Shown here: positions 20,407 to 28,117 of the stretch, piece by piece | Numbering within the stretch: the stretch's first letter is position 1 | Layout of the letters: each line of letters starts with the position of its first letter | NCBI RefSeq assembly: GCF_003048905.1 | Contig: NZ_PIRO01000002.1 | Coordinates: 1-64,000 of the forward strand | Source: Campylobacter concisus | GTDB taxonomy: Bacteria > Campylobacterota > Campylobacteria > Campylobacterales > Campylobacteraceae | DNA: 64,000 bases | Direction: 5' to 3' | Translations under genes and position numbers: made by a program | The notes under the pieces: model-generated | Seen by the model: the letters and a program-made list of their open reading frames with translations, nothing else | Told to the model about the DNA's origin: nothing | Database searches by the model: none

Positions 20407-21207
20407 ATGATGAAATTTAAAATTATATTATTAACTAGCTTGAAAGTAGGCTTAAGTTTATATGCTTACGAGCCTTTAAGCCCAGACGAAGCTATGATAA
20501 AATTTGCCTATGACTTTTCGCAGATAAACGACTATCCACTTGATCCCATAATGGACTATGGCAGCCATACTATTTCACCAAGCTTTGCTTGCTATGATGC
20601 CAAGGGCAAATATAAATTTAAAAAATACTCTCTAGAAGACTTTATATGCCAGTCAGACTATAACTCTTTTAGAGATAACTACTTTGCAGATCTTTATAAT
20701 CTAATAGTAAAAGAAGCTCCAAATTTAAAAGATAAAGCTCAAAAGATAGCTAGAGAAAGGATAAAAGATAGTAAAAAAGAGTGCATTAGATACTCAAAAA
20801 AAGAGTATGACTATAGCTTTGTAGAGAGCAAGGCTTTATTTGTATCTGAAAGTATAGGTTGTATAAGTGAAAAATATAGAGACTTTGCAGCAAAGCTAAC
20901 TTTAATGCTTTATAAGGACGATAAAGAGCTATTTAGTAGAATTTACGGCGAAGACTATGAGAAATTTAAAGAGGTTTTTGAAGATACCATCTCTATATCA
21001 GACCTAAAATTTGAAGGCATAAGCGCAAAACAAAAAGAAGAAAATTTAAAGCTTTATAAAAATTTTGAAGAAAAATATAAGGACTACGATATTGAGGGCT
21101 TTGGGTATAATCATTGCTGGGATGCAAGCTATGTTTTATTAGTCCAATACTCCCTAATAGACAAAAATGGTCATTTAGTTTTACCAGAGAATAGAAAAGA
21201 GGAGTAG
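20407..21207 (+). CDS. Secreted LprI-like protein, putative immunity to the GH19-like tip
   Basis: 266 residues with an N-terminal signal peptide (MMKFKIILLTSLKVGLSLYA, cut near 20), so probably periplasmic. Residues 55-130 follow the lysozyme-inhibitor LprI/DUF1311 cysteine pattern: PSFACYDAKGKY (C62), SLEDFICQS (C81), RDNYFADLYNLIV and KKECI (C126). The rest is unlike known families I can name and ends in LVLPENRKEE. It starts 6 bp after the toxin with AAGGAA in front, and a broken paralog lies at 24158-24958. Role as immunity protein against a glycan-cleaving toxin is inferred from its position, export and inhibitor-like pattern. Confidence 0.68.
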   Translation: MMKFKIILLTSLKVGLSLYAYEPLSPDEAMIKFAYDFSQINDYPLDPIMDYGSHTISPSFACYDAKGKYKFKKYSLEDFICQSDYNSFRDNYFADLYNLIVKEAPNLKDKAQKIARERIKDSKKECIRYSKKEYDYSFVESKALFVSESIGCISEKYRDFAAKLTLMLYKDDKELFSRIYGEDYEKFKEVFEDTISISDLKFEGISAKQKEENLKLYKNFEEKYKDYDIEGFGYNHCWDASYVLLVQYSLIDKNGHLVLPENRKEE

Positions 21208-21247
21208 CGTACCTACTTCTCATCACTTCAAACTCCCCTCGTCTAAC

Positions 21248-22537
21248 AACAAACACCTAAATTTCTCTTTATTAAATTTCGCCAAAGAGAATAACTTTAC
21301 CCTAAGAGACGATAAAGACTCAGCTATGTTTGATATAAAGCTTCGTCTAGCTCATGGCAACAATGTAGTGCCTACATCAGCATCAAGTTCAGGTCTTACT
21401 CTTACAATAAATAATCTCATAATTGAAAACGAAGATGGTAAGGCAAGTGAAGATATAGATAAGATATATCTTCATCACTGCTTTGATAAAAGTATATATG
21501 AGAGTATATCTTTAGTAAAAAATGAAGACTCAGATATTAAAAACTCATATACAGCTACATTTAATATCCCAATAGATAAAGAGAATAAAGGAGATACTAA
21601 ATTTATACTTTATTCAAGTGATCTAAGTAAAGTTTATAGCACTAAAGATATTCATGCTCACACTGATACAGCTGTAATATCTTTAGGATATCAAGATAAG
21701 AGTAGCTCTAACTTTTGCTATAGCAATAAGGTCTCGTTAAGAGATATAACAGATCATATAACAAATGTAATCTCTGATAGTGAGTATCCATTTAAGACAA
21801 ATGAGCCAATAAGCTTAAAGGCTATATATAAACAAGAAAAAGGTAGTAAGAGATATAAAGAGATACTTTGGGGATATAAGGTAATAAATAGTAAAGAGTA
21901 TGATGAACTATCCAAATCAAATCCAAAAGATGTAGTAGTCTTAAAAGATCAAAAGGGCAAAGAGATAACATTTAAAATTTTAGATGTTATACAAAAAGAT
22001 GATCTAGATAAGCTAAAGCAAGGTGGTCATACTATAGTATTTTTTGCATATCTTGAAGGTGATAAGGATAAATTTAAGTTTTATACAAGATATGGCAAAA
22101 ATCATATAAGGATAGATATAAAGATACCTCTATATATTAAATTTAAAGATGATAAGCTAGTTATATATGAGTTTGAGCATGCTATAAAAGAGAAGGCATT
22201 TGATGCTAAATTAAAGCTTAGTGATAATAAAGACAATGCTTTAATAAAAAATGGTAATTACTTATATATAAGCAAAGATATCTCATCAAATGAGATAAAT
22301 ATATATGAAGATGATAAGCTAAGCAAAGAGCTAAAAAGTGATGAGAAGACAAATAAGAGCTATCAAATTTATGCAAAAGAAGAGAGCTCTAGTAATCAGT
22401 CTAATGCAGATAAAGATGATAAGCTTGGTATAAATTTATTAAGTAAAGAGAATATGGATAAATTTATTAACTCTTTTAATGAATCAAAGAGTTTAACTAG
22501 AGTAGATAGTGGTATGTGGGAAGATGGAGATGAGGGG
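21248..22537 (+). repeat. 1290-bp direct repeat, copy B (orphan core)
   Basis: Same sequence as 18307-19596, identical by eye across all lines. It begins 40 bp after the stop of the LprI-like gene without the toxin's N-terminal part, and ends at the GMWEDGDEG border, where the M23-type tip begins. Confidence 0.93.
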
Positions 22538-23179
22538 GTCTTAGCGAAAGTAGAGATGAGCAATGAGATAGTTTTTCCACTAAAAATCAAGCCTTTAAAT
22601 AATAGAGATATGGAATATGACTGGACGCTTATGTTGGGAGACAAGGGTGAGAGCCAAGCAATATTTGGCAGAAATAGAAACAATGGCAAAAGACAACACG
22701 CCGCAAGAGATCTATATACAGATATGCCTTTTAAAAAGAATGTAGACATAAAAACATTTAAGTCAGATGTAGAGATAGTATCTATAGCTGATGGCGAAGT
22801 AATAAAGACTGGTAATTTTTACTGTAAAACCGATCACATAACGATACAATACGACACAGTAGAATTTGGTAGCTTTATAATAAGATATGGCGAGGTTGAT
22901 CCTTCAAGAGTAAAAGTAAAAGCGGGTGATATGGTGCGAAAAGGTCAGGTTATAGGATATTCTGGACTAATGATTGATAACGGTGATCACCCAAATATAG
23001 TTGATAAAAAAATAGTAACCATGCTTCACTTTGAGTACTTTACAAATGGAGCCAACAAAGATGATCCTTTAACCGTCACCAATGATCCAAACAATAAATT
23101 TAAAAGGCGTAAAGACTTAGCAGATCCTATTGAGATATTAAAAGAGGGATATAAAAATACTTTTGGGGAAATATTATGA
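21326..23179 (+). CDS. Orphan toxin module: repeated core joined to an M23 (LytM)-type peptidase tip
   Basis: The frame is open for 617 residues from the first ATG, but no good ribosome site precedes it and the 486-residue N-terminal part of the full-length gene is missing, so this may be a silent donor cassette rather than an expressed gene. Residues 1-404 equal the core of the toxin at 16849. After GMWEDGDEG the tip has the M23 zinc-site pattern: QHAARDLY with H458 and D462 (HxxxD), ADGEVIKTG, FIIRYGEVDP, VRKGQVIGYSG and MLHFEYF with H568. M23 enzymes cut peptidoglycan cross-links. Its stop overlaps the next gene's ATG (ATGA). The peptidase call is good; the donor-cassette idea is inference. 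Confidence 0.72.
   Translation: MFDIKLRLAHGNNVVPTSASSSGLTLTINNLIIENEDGKASEDIDKIYLHHCFDKSIYESISLVKNEDSDIKNSYTATFNIPIDKENKGDTKFILYSSDLSKVYSTKDIHAHTDTAVISLGYQDKSSSNFCYSNKVSLRDITDHITNVISDSEYPFKTNEPISLKAIYKQEKGSKRYKEILWGYKVINSKEYDELSKSNPKDVVVLKDQKGKEITFKILDVIQKDDLDKLKQGGHTIVFFAYLEGDKDKFKFYTRYGKNHIRIDIKIPLYIKFKDDKLVIYEFEHAIKEKAFDAKLKLSDNKDNALIKNGNYLYISKDISSNEINIYEDDKLSKELKSDEKTNKSYQIYAKEESSSNQSNADKDDKLGINLLSKENMDKFINSFNESKSLTRVDSGMWEDGDEGVLAKVEMSNEIVFPLKIKPLNNRDMEYDWTLMLGDKGESQAIFGRNRNNGKRQHAARDLYTDMPFKKNVDIKTFKSDVEIVSIADGEVIKTGNFYCKTDHITIQYDTVEFGSFIIRYGEVDPSRVKVKAGDMVRKGQVIGYSGLMIDNGDHPNIVDKKIVTMLHFEYFTNGANKDDPLTVTNDPNNKFKRRKDLADPIEILKEGYKNTFGEIL
22511..22537 (+). other. Tip-junction motif GMWEDGDEG, copy B
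   Basis: Identical coding sequence to copy A up to the fourth G; here the G-run has five bases, after which the M23-type tip (VLAKVEMSNE) begins in frame. Confidence 0.75.
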
Positions 23180-23649
23180 GGATAATCTTTAAAATAATCT
23201 TAGCTTTACTTATAGCTGTAAATTTATCATTTGCAACAGATGATTATATAGATGATTATTATGATAGCTGGAAGCAAAAGACAATATCAAAAAAGTTTTT
23301 GAGTCAAGGTTGCAAAACAATATCAAAAGACATTTGGAATGAAAGCAAGGTTTCCTATCGTCAAACAACTATATTAAATATATACAAAGAGCCTATTTTA
23401 AATTTATATGGAGACTACGACTTAAAAATTAAAGAAATACAACATCTAAAAAATCAAAAATACAAAGAGTGTAATAAAAATTTTTGTTACGACTTTGATT
23501 TTAAGTGGTTAAACAACAAAAGTCTTTTGGTACAACTACATTTTCATGCTGATAAATATTCTAAATCAAGCTGTGAATTATGGCTATATGAAGAAGAAGA
23601 TGGTAGCGTAGATGTATATAGTTTTACGTCTAAAAATTTACCCGATTAA
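23176..23649 (+). CDS. Small secreted protein, putative immunity to the M23-type tip (copy 1)
   Basis: 157 residues with a clear signal peptide, MRIIFKIILALLIAVNLSFA, cut before TDD. The mature part has four or five cysteines (GCKTIS, KECNKNFCYDFDFKW, SSCELWLYEE), suggesting a disulphide-bonded periplasmic protein. The ATG overlaps the stop of the M23-tip gene (ATGA), and GGGGA lies eight bases before it, so translation is probably coupled to the toxin. The family is not recognised. It is closely related to the next gene. Periplasmic location fits protection against a cell-wall peptidase. Confidence 0.6.
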   Translation: MRIIFKIILALLIAVNLSFATDDYIDDYYDSWKQKTISKKFLSQGCKTISKDIWNESKVSYRQTTILNIYKEPILNLYGDYDLKIKEIQHLKNQKYKECNKNFCYDFDFKWLNNKSLLVQLHFHADKYSKSSCELWLYEEEDGSVDVYSFTSKNLPD

Positions 23650-23651
23650 TA

Positions 23652-24134
23652 ATGAACAATATATTTATGAAATCAATCTTTAAAATAATCTTAGCTTTAC
23701 TTTTAGCTGTAAATTTATCATTTGCAACAGATGATTATTATGATAGTTGGAAACAAAAGACGATACCTAAAAAGTTTTTGAATAAAGAATGCAAAAAACT
23801 TGTAAAGAAAATTTGGAACGACGGTATGTATACTTATATTGGTGCTACCATATTAGATGTATGGAAAGACTATGTTTTAACGTTATTTTTTTCACCAAAA
23901 CCAGAGCTAAAAGATGTAGAGCGTATGAAAGACACGAGATATATAGCTTATGGCACAGACAATCTAACTTATGATTTTGATTTTAAATGGATAAACAAAA
24001 ACACTCTTTTGGTTCAATTATTTACCCCTAAAAGTGAGCACAATCCTAATAGCAGTTGTGAATTATGGTTATTTGAAGAGAAAAATGACAAAGTAGATGC
24101 ATATCATTTTATATCTTGGAATTTACCTGGCTAA
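23652..24134 (+). CDS. Small secreted protein, paralog of the preceding gene (copy 2)
   Basis: 160 residues; the signal peptide FKIILALLLAVNLSFA and mature start TDDYYDSWKQKTI are nearly the same as in the gene at 23176, and the blocks YDFDFKW, LLVQL and SSCELWL are shared, while the middle has diverged. An alternative start at 23667 (MKSIFKI) aligns better with the sister gene; no ribosome site is evident for either, so coupling to the upstream gene is likely. A tandem pair of immunity-like genes can widen protection to tip variants; this is inference. Confidence 0.58.
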   Translation: MNNIFMKSIFKIILALLLAVNLSFATDDYYDSWKQKTIPKKFLNKECKKLVKKIWNDGMYTYIGATILDVWKDYVLTLFFSPKPELKDVERMKDTRYIAYGTDNLTYDFDFKWINKNTLLVQLFTPKSEHNPNSSCELWLFEEKNDKVDAYHFISWNLPG

Positions 24135-24157
24135 TAAATTTGATAAAAGAATAGAAG

Positions 24158-24958
24158 ATGAAACCTAAATCTATACTATTAATAAGCTTGATGATAGTCT
24201 TAAATTTATATGCTTTTGAGCCTATGATACCAGGTAAGGCTAGTGAAAAGGCTATTGAACAATTAGAGCAGGTTGATAATATTTTTTTACCGGAGATGAC
24301 TATTCTTTTAACAACTATGGCACTAAGATATCCCCTAGCTTTAAATGTTCTAATGCTAAAGGCAAATATAAATTTAAAGAGTATTCTTTAGAAGACTTTG
24401 TTTGTCAGTCAAAATTTATTGCCTTTAGAGATAACTATTTTGCTGATCTTTACAATCTAATCATAAAAGAAAATCCTAAACTAAAAGATAAAGCTCAAAA
24501 GATAGCTAGAGAGAGGATAGCTAAAACTCAAAAAGAGTGTATAGATGGGTATTTTAAATATTTTCAAGTACTAGATAGATATAATTATAGCGTTGGCAAT
24601 TCTATTCATTGTACTAGATCTTATTATAGAAACTACACAGTAAAACTGGCGCTGATGTTTTATAAGAGCGATAAAGAGCTCTTTGGTAGAATTTATGGTG
24701 AAGACTATGAGAAATTTAAAGAGGTCTTTGAAGATACTTTAAAATTATGTGCCGATACTTTATTCAGAAGTAGAGCTAAATGGTATTAAAAAGACAGACG
24801 ATAAGCCTTATGCTGAGTTTTTAAGAAAATATGATAACTATACTGGTGATTATGATAGATACAAAATACATGATCTAATTTACATAGTATTGGTTCAATA
24901 CTCCCTAATAGATAAAAATGGTCATTTGATTTTGCCTGAGAATAGAAAAGAGGAGTAG
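24158..24958 (+). pseudogene. Frameshifted LprI-like immunity paralog
   Basis: Three frames together give a relative of the gene at 20407. It starts MKPKSILLISLMIVLNLYAFEP (signal peptide), loses frame at a run of seven T (24292-24298), continues in another frame with SPSFKCSNAKGKYKFKEYSL and DFVCQS, RDNYFADLYNLII and RIYGEDYEKFKEVFEDTL, then shifts again near 24745 to end with QYSLIDKNGHLILPENRKEE. The first shift lies in a homopolymer and could be phase-variable, but a second shift makes true decay more likely. No matching toxin with an intact GH19-like tip lies next to it. Confidence 0.72.
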
Positions 24959-25050
24959 TGTGTCTACTTCTTGTAAAGAAAAGATATTTAAAACCAATCT
25001 AAGACATGATGATGTCTTGATAAATAAAAATATAGATCAAGCGTAGGATG

Positions 25051-25171
25051 TAAATATATATGAAGATGAGAAGCTAAGCAAAAAAATATGTATAAATTTA
25101 TTAGCTCTTTTAATGAATCAAAGAGTTTAACTAGAGTAGATAAAGGTATGTGGGAAGATGGAGATGAGGGG
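25051..25171 (+). repeat. Remnant of the toxin core in front of a third tip
   Basis: Contains AATATATATGAAGATGA, AAGCTAAGCAAA and, after an internal deletion, AAATTTATTA, TTTTAATGAATCAAAGAG and GGTATGTGGGAAGATGGAG, all diverged matches to the last 260 bp of the 1290-bp repeat. The deletion puts the two parts in different frames. Confidence 0.7.
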
Positions 25172-25709
25172 GGGGTTGGGGGTTGCGCCATAAATGATAA
25201 TATAATTTATATTACTATAAAGTGGGAATATAAAGCATCCAGCCACTCATCTAGCTCTACAATAAGTGAATTTAAAATTAGCGATAGTGATTTAACAGGC
25301 TATATATTAGAACCATATGGCGAAAGCACAAAACAGTCTGATCAAGACAAAAGAATACCTACAGAAAAATATAATCTAGTATGGCATGTTTCTACAAAAT
25401 ATTCAAAAGACAAGTACTCCAAAAATAAGCGTGGAAATTTTTTAGAAAATGGATTTCCAAAATTATATAATAATGATGTTCCTAAAAGTAGAGCCATATT
25501 AATACATGTTGGTAGTAAAGGAGATCACTCTGAAGGATGTTTGCTGCTAGGGAGTGATGTCGTTGTTAACGAAATAATATAGAAAAAGATACGTTACAGG
25601 TGTTTCTGGCAGTATAAACAAATTCTATCAGCTTATAGAATATATCGAGAGTAATGGAATAGATAACGTAAAAGTTGTGATTGAGGAAAAATATGAAGAT
25701 TATAAATAA
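25088..25709 (+). pseudogene. Third toxin tip: DUF5675/L,D-transpeptidase-like domain, decayed
   Basis: An open stretch from the ATG at 25088 gives ESKSLTRVDKGMWEDGDEG followed by a new tip of about 140 residues. It carries RIPTEKYNLVW and ILIHVGSKGDHSEGCLLLG, that is H140, S148 and C151 in an H-x-G...S-x-G-C arrangement typical of DUF5675 proteins and reminiscent of YkuD L,D-transpeptidases. The frame stops at 25580, but a one-base shift there opens the continuation KRYVTGVSGSINKFYQLIEY to the TAA at 25707, so one frameshift seems to have cut the natural C-terminus. There is no N-terminal part and no ribosome site. Probably an eroded cassette. The domain name is from memory of family motifs. 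Confidence 0.58.
25168..25175 (+). repeat. Poly-G tract of eight at the tip junction
   Basis: Eight consecutive G after GATGA, followed by TT and five more G. The same junction has four G in copy A and five in copy B. Long G-runs are the usual phase-variable tracts of campylobacters; here a length change would shift the tip out of frame. Confidence 0.7.
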
Positions 25710-25728
25710 AATAATTCTTTTATGAATA

Positions 25729-26403
25729 ATGGTATTTATGTCGCCTTCTCTTTTCGCAGAGCAAACCACCGAGAAGTGTTTTAATGGCTTTTTAGATAAT
25801 AAAGCACATTTTGCCAAACAAGACAAATTTGACGATTTTGATTTTTCTAACATTTTAGCTGACAAGCGTATAAAATTTTTGGGTTATATCGGAGCTGATT
25901 ATCACAGACTACATATAAATTTTGATAGCATTAAAAAGATATCAAGGTCAAAATATATAGTATCTGGCAACTATAAAATAACCGGAGAAGCTCGCCCATT
26001 TAACGGCGAAATTCAAATATCTGAAATAAAAAAATATATAAATTTTAACTACGGTGTTGATGATTTTATGAAAGGCAAAATAAATGCCCAAGGCATAGCC
26101 TTAGCGACCTATTCTCTAAAAGGTGAAACAGAGAAATTTCAAGCTAAAGGCTGCATGCTAACAAGATGGTACATTGGCAACGATAAAAAATTGCTATACG
26201 ACGATATATCAGAAGATGAGGATTTGTACGCAAATAATTTATTTTGTGGAGAGTGCGAGGTGGGCAAGGTACAAACAAAACCATGCGCATGGAGTCATTA
26301 CAGGATACCAAATAGCGGCGATCTTGACATAGGGGCTGGAGAATTTAGTCCGAACCCAAAATATCTTGGCAACGGCTGGAGCGACTTTAATAAAGATGAA
26401 TAA
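25729..26403 (+). CDS. Putative secreted immunity protein, signal peptide interrupted by TGA
   Basis: The open frame from 25729 has 224 residues. In the same frame the ATG at 25693 would begin a proper signal peptide, MKIINKIILL, then TGA at 25723, then IMVFMSPSLFA; TGG in place of TGA would restore it. As it stands a product starting at 25729 has only a short hydrophobic end and may not be exported. The rest has several cysteines (EKCFNGF, GCMLTRW, FCGECEVG, KPCAW) and belongs to no family I recognise. It overlaps the end of the DUF5675-like cassette by 17 bp counted from 25693, the spacing expected for a toxin-immunity pair. May be a pseudogene. Confidence 0.5.
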   Translation: MVFMSPSLFAEQTTEKCFNGFLDNKAHFAKQDKFDDFDFSNILADKRIKFLGYIGADYHRLHINFDSIKKISRSKYIVSGNYKITGEARPFNGEIQISEIKKYINFNYGVDDFMKGKINAQGIALATYSLKGETEKFQAKGCMLTRWYIGNDKKLLYDDISEDEDLYANNLFCGECEVGKVQTKPCAWSHYRIPNSGDLDIGAGEFSPNPKYLGNGWSDFNKDE

Positions 26404-26950
26404 AATTGCAATGAAACACTTTTTAATACTATCTCTAATTTTAGGTTTTCTAGATTTAACAGCCAGTGAAAATTTGCCGTGCACAACAAGCATAGACAAA
26501 ATCAAAGTAGGTAAAATTTTACCTACAAGTAATTTACCATCTAAAAAAATCAAATATTTCTTAGACGGCGAAAAGGCAAGCTTCATAAATTTATCAAGAA
26601 CACAGATAATGACACTCGATTTTTGTTGTGGTGGTAGCGGTGAGGTCCAAAGGATAAATGTCAAATTTTTTGATAAAAATTTGACTAAAGATTATATAAA
26701 TTCCAGCAAAATAAAAGATTTCACTACAAATTCTGGTATCAAACTTGGCGACAAACAAGACCAAATTTTAAAGAAGCTAGGTAAGCCAAACGATCTGCAA
26801 GAAGAAAATGCCACCTCTATCGTCACCTACATCACTGAGCAAAATGAGAGCAAACTCTTACAAGAATTTGATATGCCATTCTACTACGAGAAATTCATCT
26901 TTTCTAATGGAGTTTTAAAAGAGTATGAATTTGGGTTTGAGTACCCGTGA
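26396..26950 (+). CDS. Small secreted protein with BamE/SmpA-like repeat, putative immunity or accessory
   Basis: 184 residues from the ATG at 26396, which overlaps the stop of the preceding gene; an in-frame ATG at 26411 is also possible. The N-terminus MNKIAMKHFLILSLILGFLDLTAS is a signal peptide. Residues 120-150 read GIKLGDKQDQILKKLGKPNDL, which resembles the G.s..qv...lG.P signature of BamE/SmpA-like domains that bind partners in the periplasm. Cysteines occur at PCTTS and FCCGGSG. Last gene of the island on this strand, 72 bp before the convergent exonuclease gene. Function unknown. Confidence 0.55.
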   Translation: MNKIAMKHFLILSLILGFLDLTASENLPCTTSIDKIKVGKILPTSNLPSKKIKYFLDGEKASFINLSRTQIMTLDFCCGGSGEVQRINVKFFDKNLTKDYINSSKIKDFTTNSGIKLGDKQDQILKKLGKPNDLQEENATSIVTYITEQNESKLLQEFDMPFYYEKFIFSNGVLKEYEFGFEYP

Positions 26951-27022
26951 TATTCCGCAAGTTCAGGATATCAATTCCATAGAGAAGCAAAAGATATTTT
27001 ACGGCCTAAAAGCGTGGAATTT

Positions 27023-28054
27023 CTACTCTTCGTCCAAATTTATTTCAGGTAGTTTCTCTTCAGAAAAACTCTTGTCTTTTTTGGCAGCTGACGCAACCTC
27101 ACTAGCTTTTTTTAAAAGCCCATCAAGCCCTTGTCTTGCCAAACGCTCATTTAGCTGCTCTGGCGTATCTTTCATACCATCAAGATCGCTAAAATCATCA
27201 AATTCTTCATCATCTTCTTTTTGGATCTTTATCTCGTAATCAAGCTTGCCATTAAGTCTAGCTAGCTCGTCGCTTATCGCAGTGCAAAAGACCTCAGTAT
27301 ATCCTCTGTGAGCGCAGTTTTTGGCTAGAAATTCACTCATCATATTTAGGTGATTTATATAGTCATCTTGCAAGATATTTGCTTGTAAAAGCTCAAATTT
27401 TAAAAAGAGCCAGTAGGTATTAAGTACGTCGCTTTCGCAGTATTCGTTGATCTTATCAAGCTCGCCTGCGTAGTAAAGCTCAAGCACCTGATCGCCGTGC
27501 ACGTCGTACTTGCCAGGTAAATTTAAGCTAGCGCAAAGAGTGTCGAGCTTTAGTCCTCTCACGCTTCCAAAATCGCTTATAAAATCAAGCAGGTCAAGGT
27601 GAAATTTAGGCGAATACCTTGCCCTATAATTTTCCCACTTGTTTTTGTTTAGCTCTTTGTTTTCGCTCTCGTAATACGCTGCTGCATTTAGGTTGTAGCG
27701 CATCGCACGCACCATTAACATCGGCAGGTCAAAGCCACGGCCGTTAAAGCTAACAAGCCTTGGGTTATAATCATTGATAAATTTTAAAAATTTAGCAATG
27801 ATCTCGCGCTCATCCTTGCCCTCCATTGTGCTAACTTTTAAAAATTTGCCGTATTCATCGGCCATTACTGCAGAGATCGCCACGACCCTATGAAACATCA
27901 CAGGCAAAAACTCACTCCCACTGGCCTCTTCTTGCAATGCCATCGCCTGCACGCTCACATCTTCGTCGCTTCCGTCAATGCCGTAAATTTTTCTTATCAA
28001 ATTTGCATCAGGTATCGTCTCGCAGTCAAAGACGCAGATGTAACTTTTCGCCAT
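27023..28054 (-). CDS. PolB-type 3'-5' exonuclease domain protein
   Basis: 343 residues. The N-terminus has the DEDD exonuclease I motif FDCETIPD (D10, E12), then LVSFNGRGFDLPML near 100, HLDLLDFISDF and YCESDVLNTYWLFLKF carrying the later acidic residues. This matches the predicted DNA_pol_B_exo2 family, a stand-alone exonuclease domain of DNA polymerase B type. The C-terminal 70 residues are acidic and charged, probably flexible. Single gene, convergent with the island and divergent from waaC. Substrate in the cell is not known. Confidence 0.85.
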   Translation of the reverse strand: MAKSYICVFDCETIPDANLIRKIYGIDGSDEDVSVQAMALQEEASGSEFLPVMFHRVVAISAVMADEYGKFLKVSTMEGKDEREIIAKFLKFINDYNPRLVSFNGRGFDLPMLMVRAMRYNLNAAAYYESENKELNKNKWENYRARYSPKFHLDLLDFISDFGSVRGLKLDTLCASLNLPGKYDVHGDQVLELYYAGELDKINEYCESDVLNTYWLFLKFELLQANILQDDYINHLNMMSEFLAKNCAHRGYTEVFCTAISDELARLNGKLDYEIKIQKEDDEEFDDFSDLDGMKDTPEQLNERLARQGLDGLLKKASEVASAAKKDKSFSEEKLPEINLDEE

Positions 28055-28117
28055 TTTAGCCCTTTTTTAAGCATTTTTTTTTAAAATCATACCAAAAATT
28101 TATATCTAAAGTGATCA

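Noticed and set aside
18307..22537. CRISPR or short tandem repeat explanation for the repeated DNA
   Set aside because: There are only two long copies, both coding and 2.9 kb apart, with no spacers. It is a duplicated gene segment.
23789..23974. Small plus-strand frame inside the second M23-immunity candidate
   Set aside because: A shadow frame in a gene with a signal peptide and a clear paralog; no own ribosome site.
25723..25725. TGA as a selenocysteine codon
   Set aside because: It lies within a signal peptide, where Trp fits well, and no redox motif or evident SECIS-like hairpin follows. A nonsense change is simpler.
16849..26950. Calling the island a type VI secretion locus
   Set aside because: No hcp, vgrG, tss or PAAR gene is visible in the window. 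The delivery route stays open.
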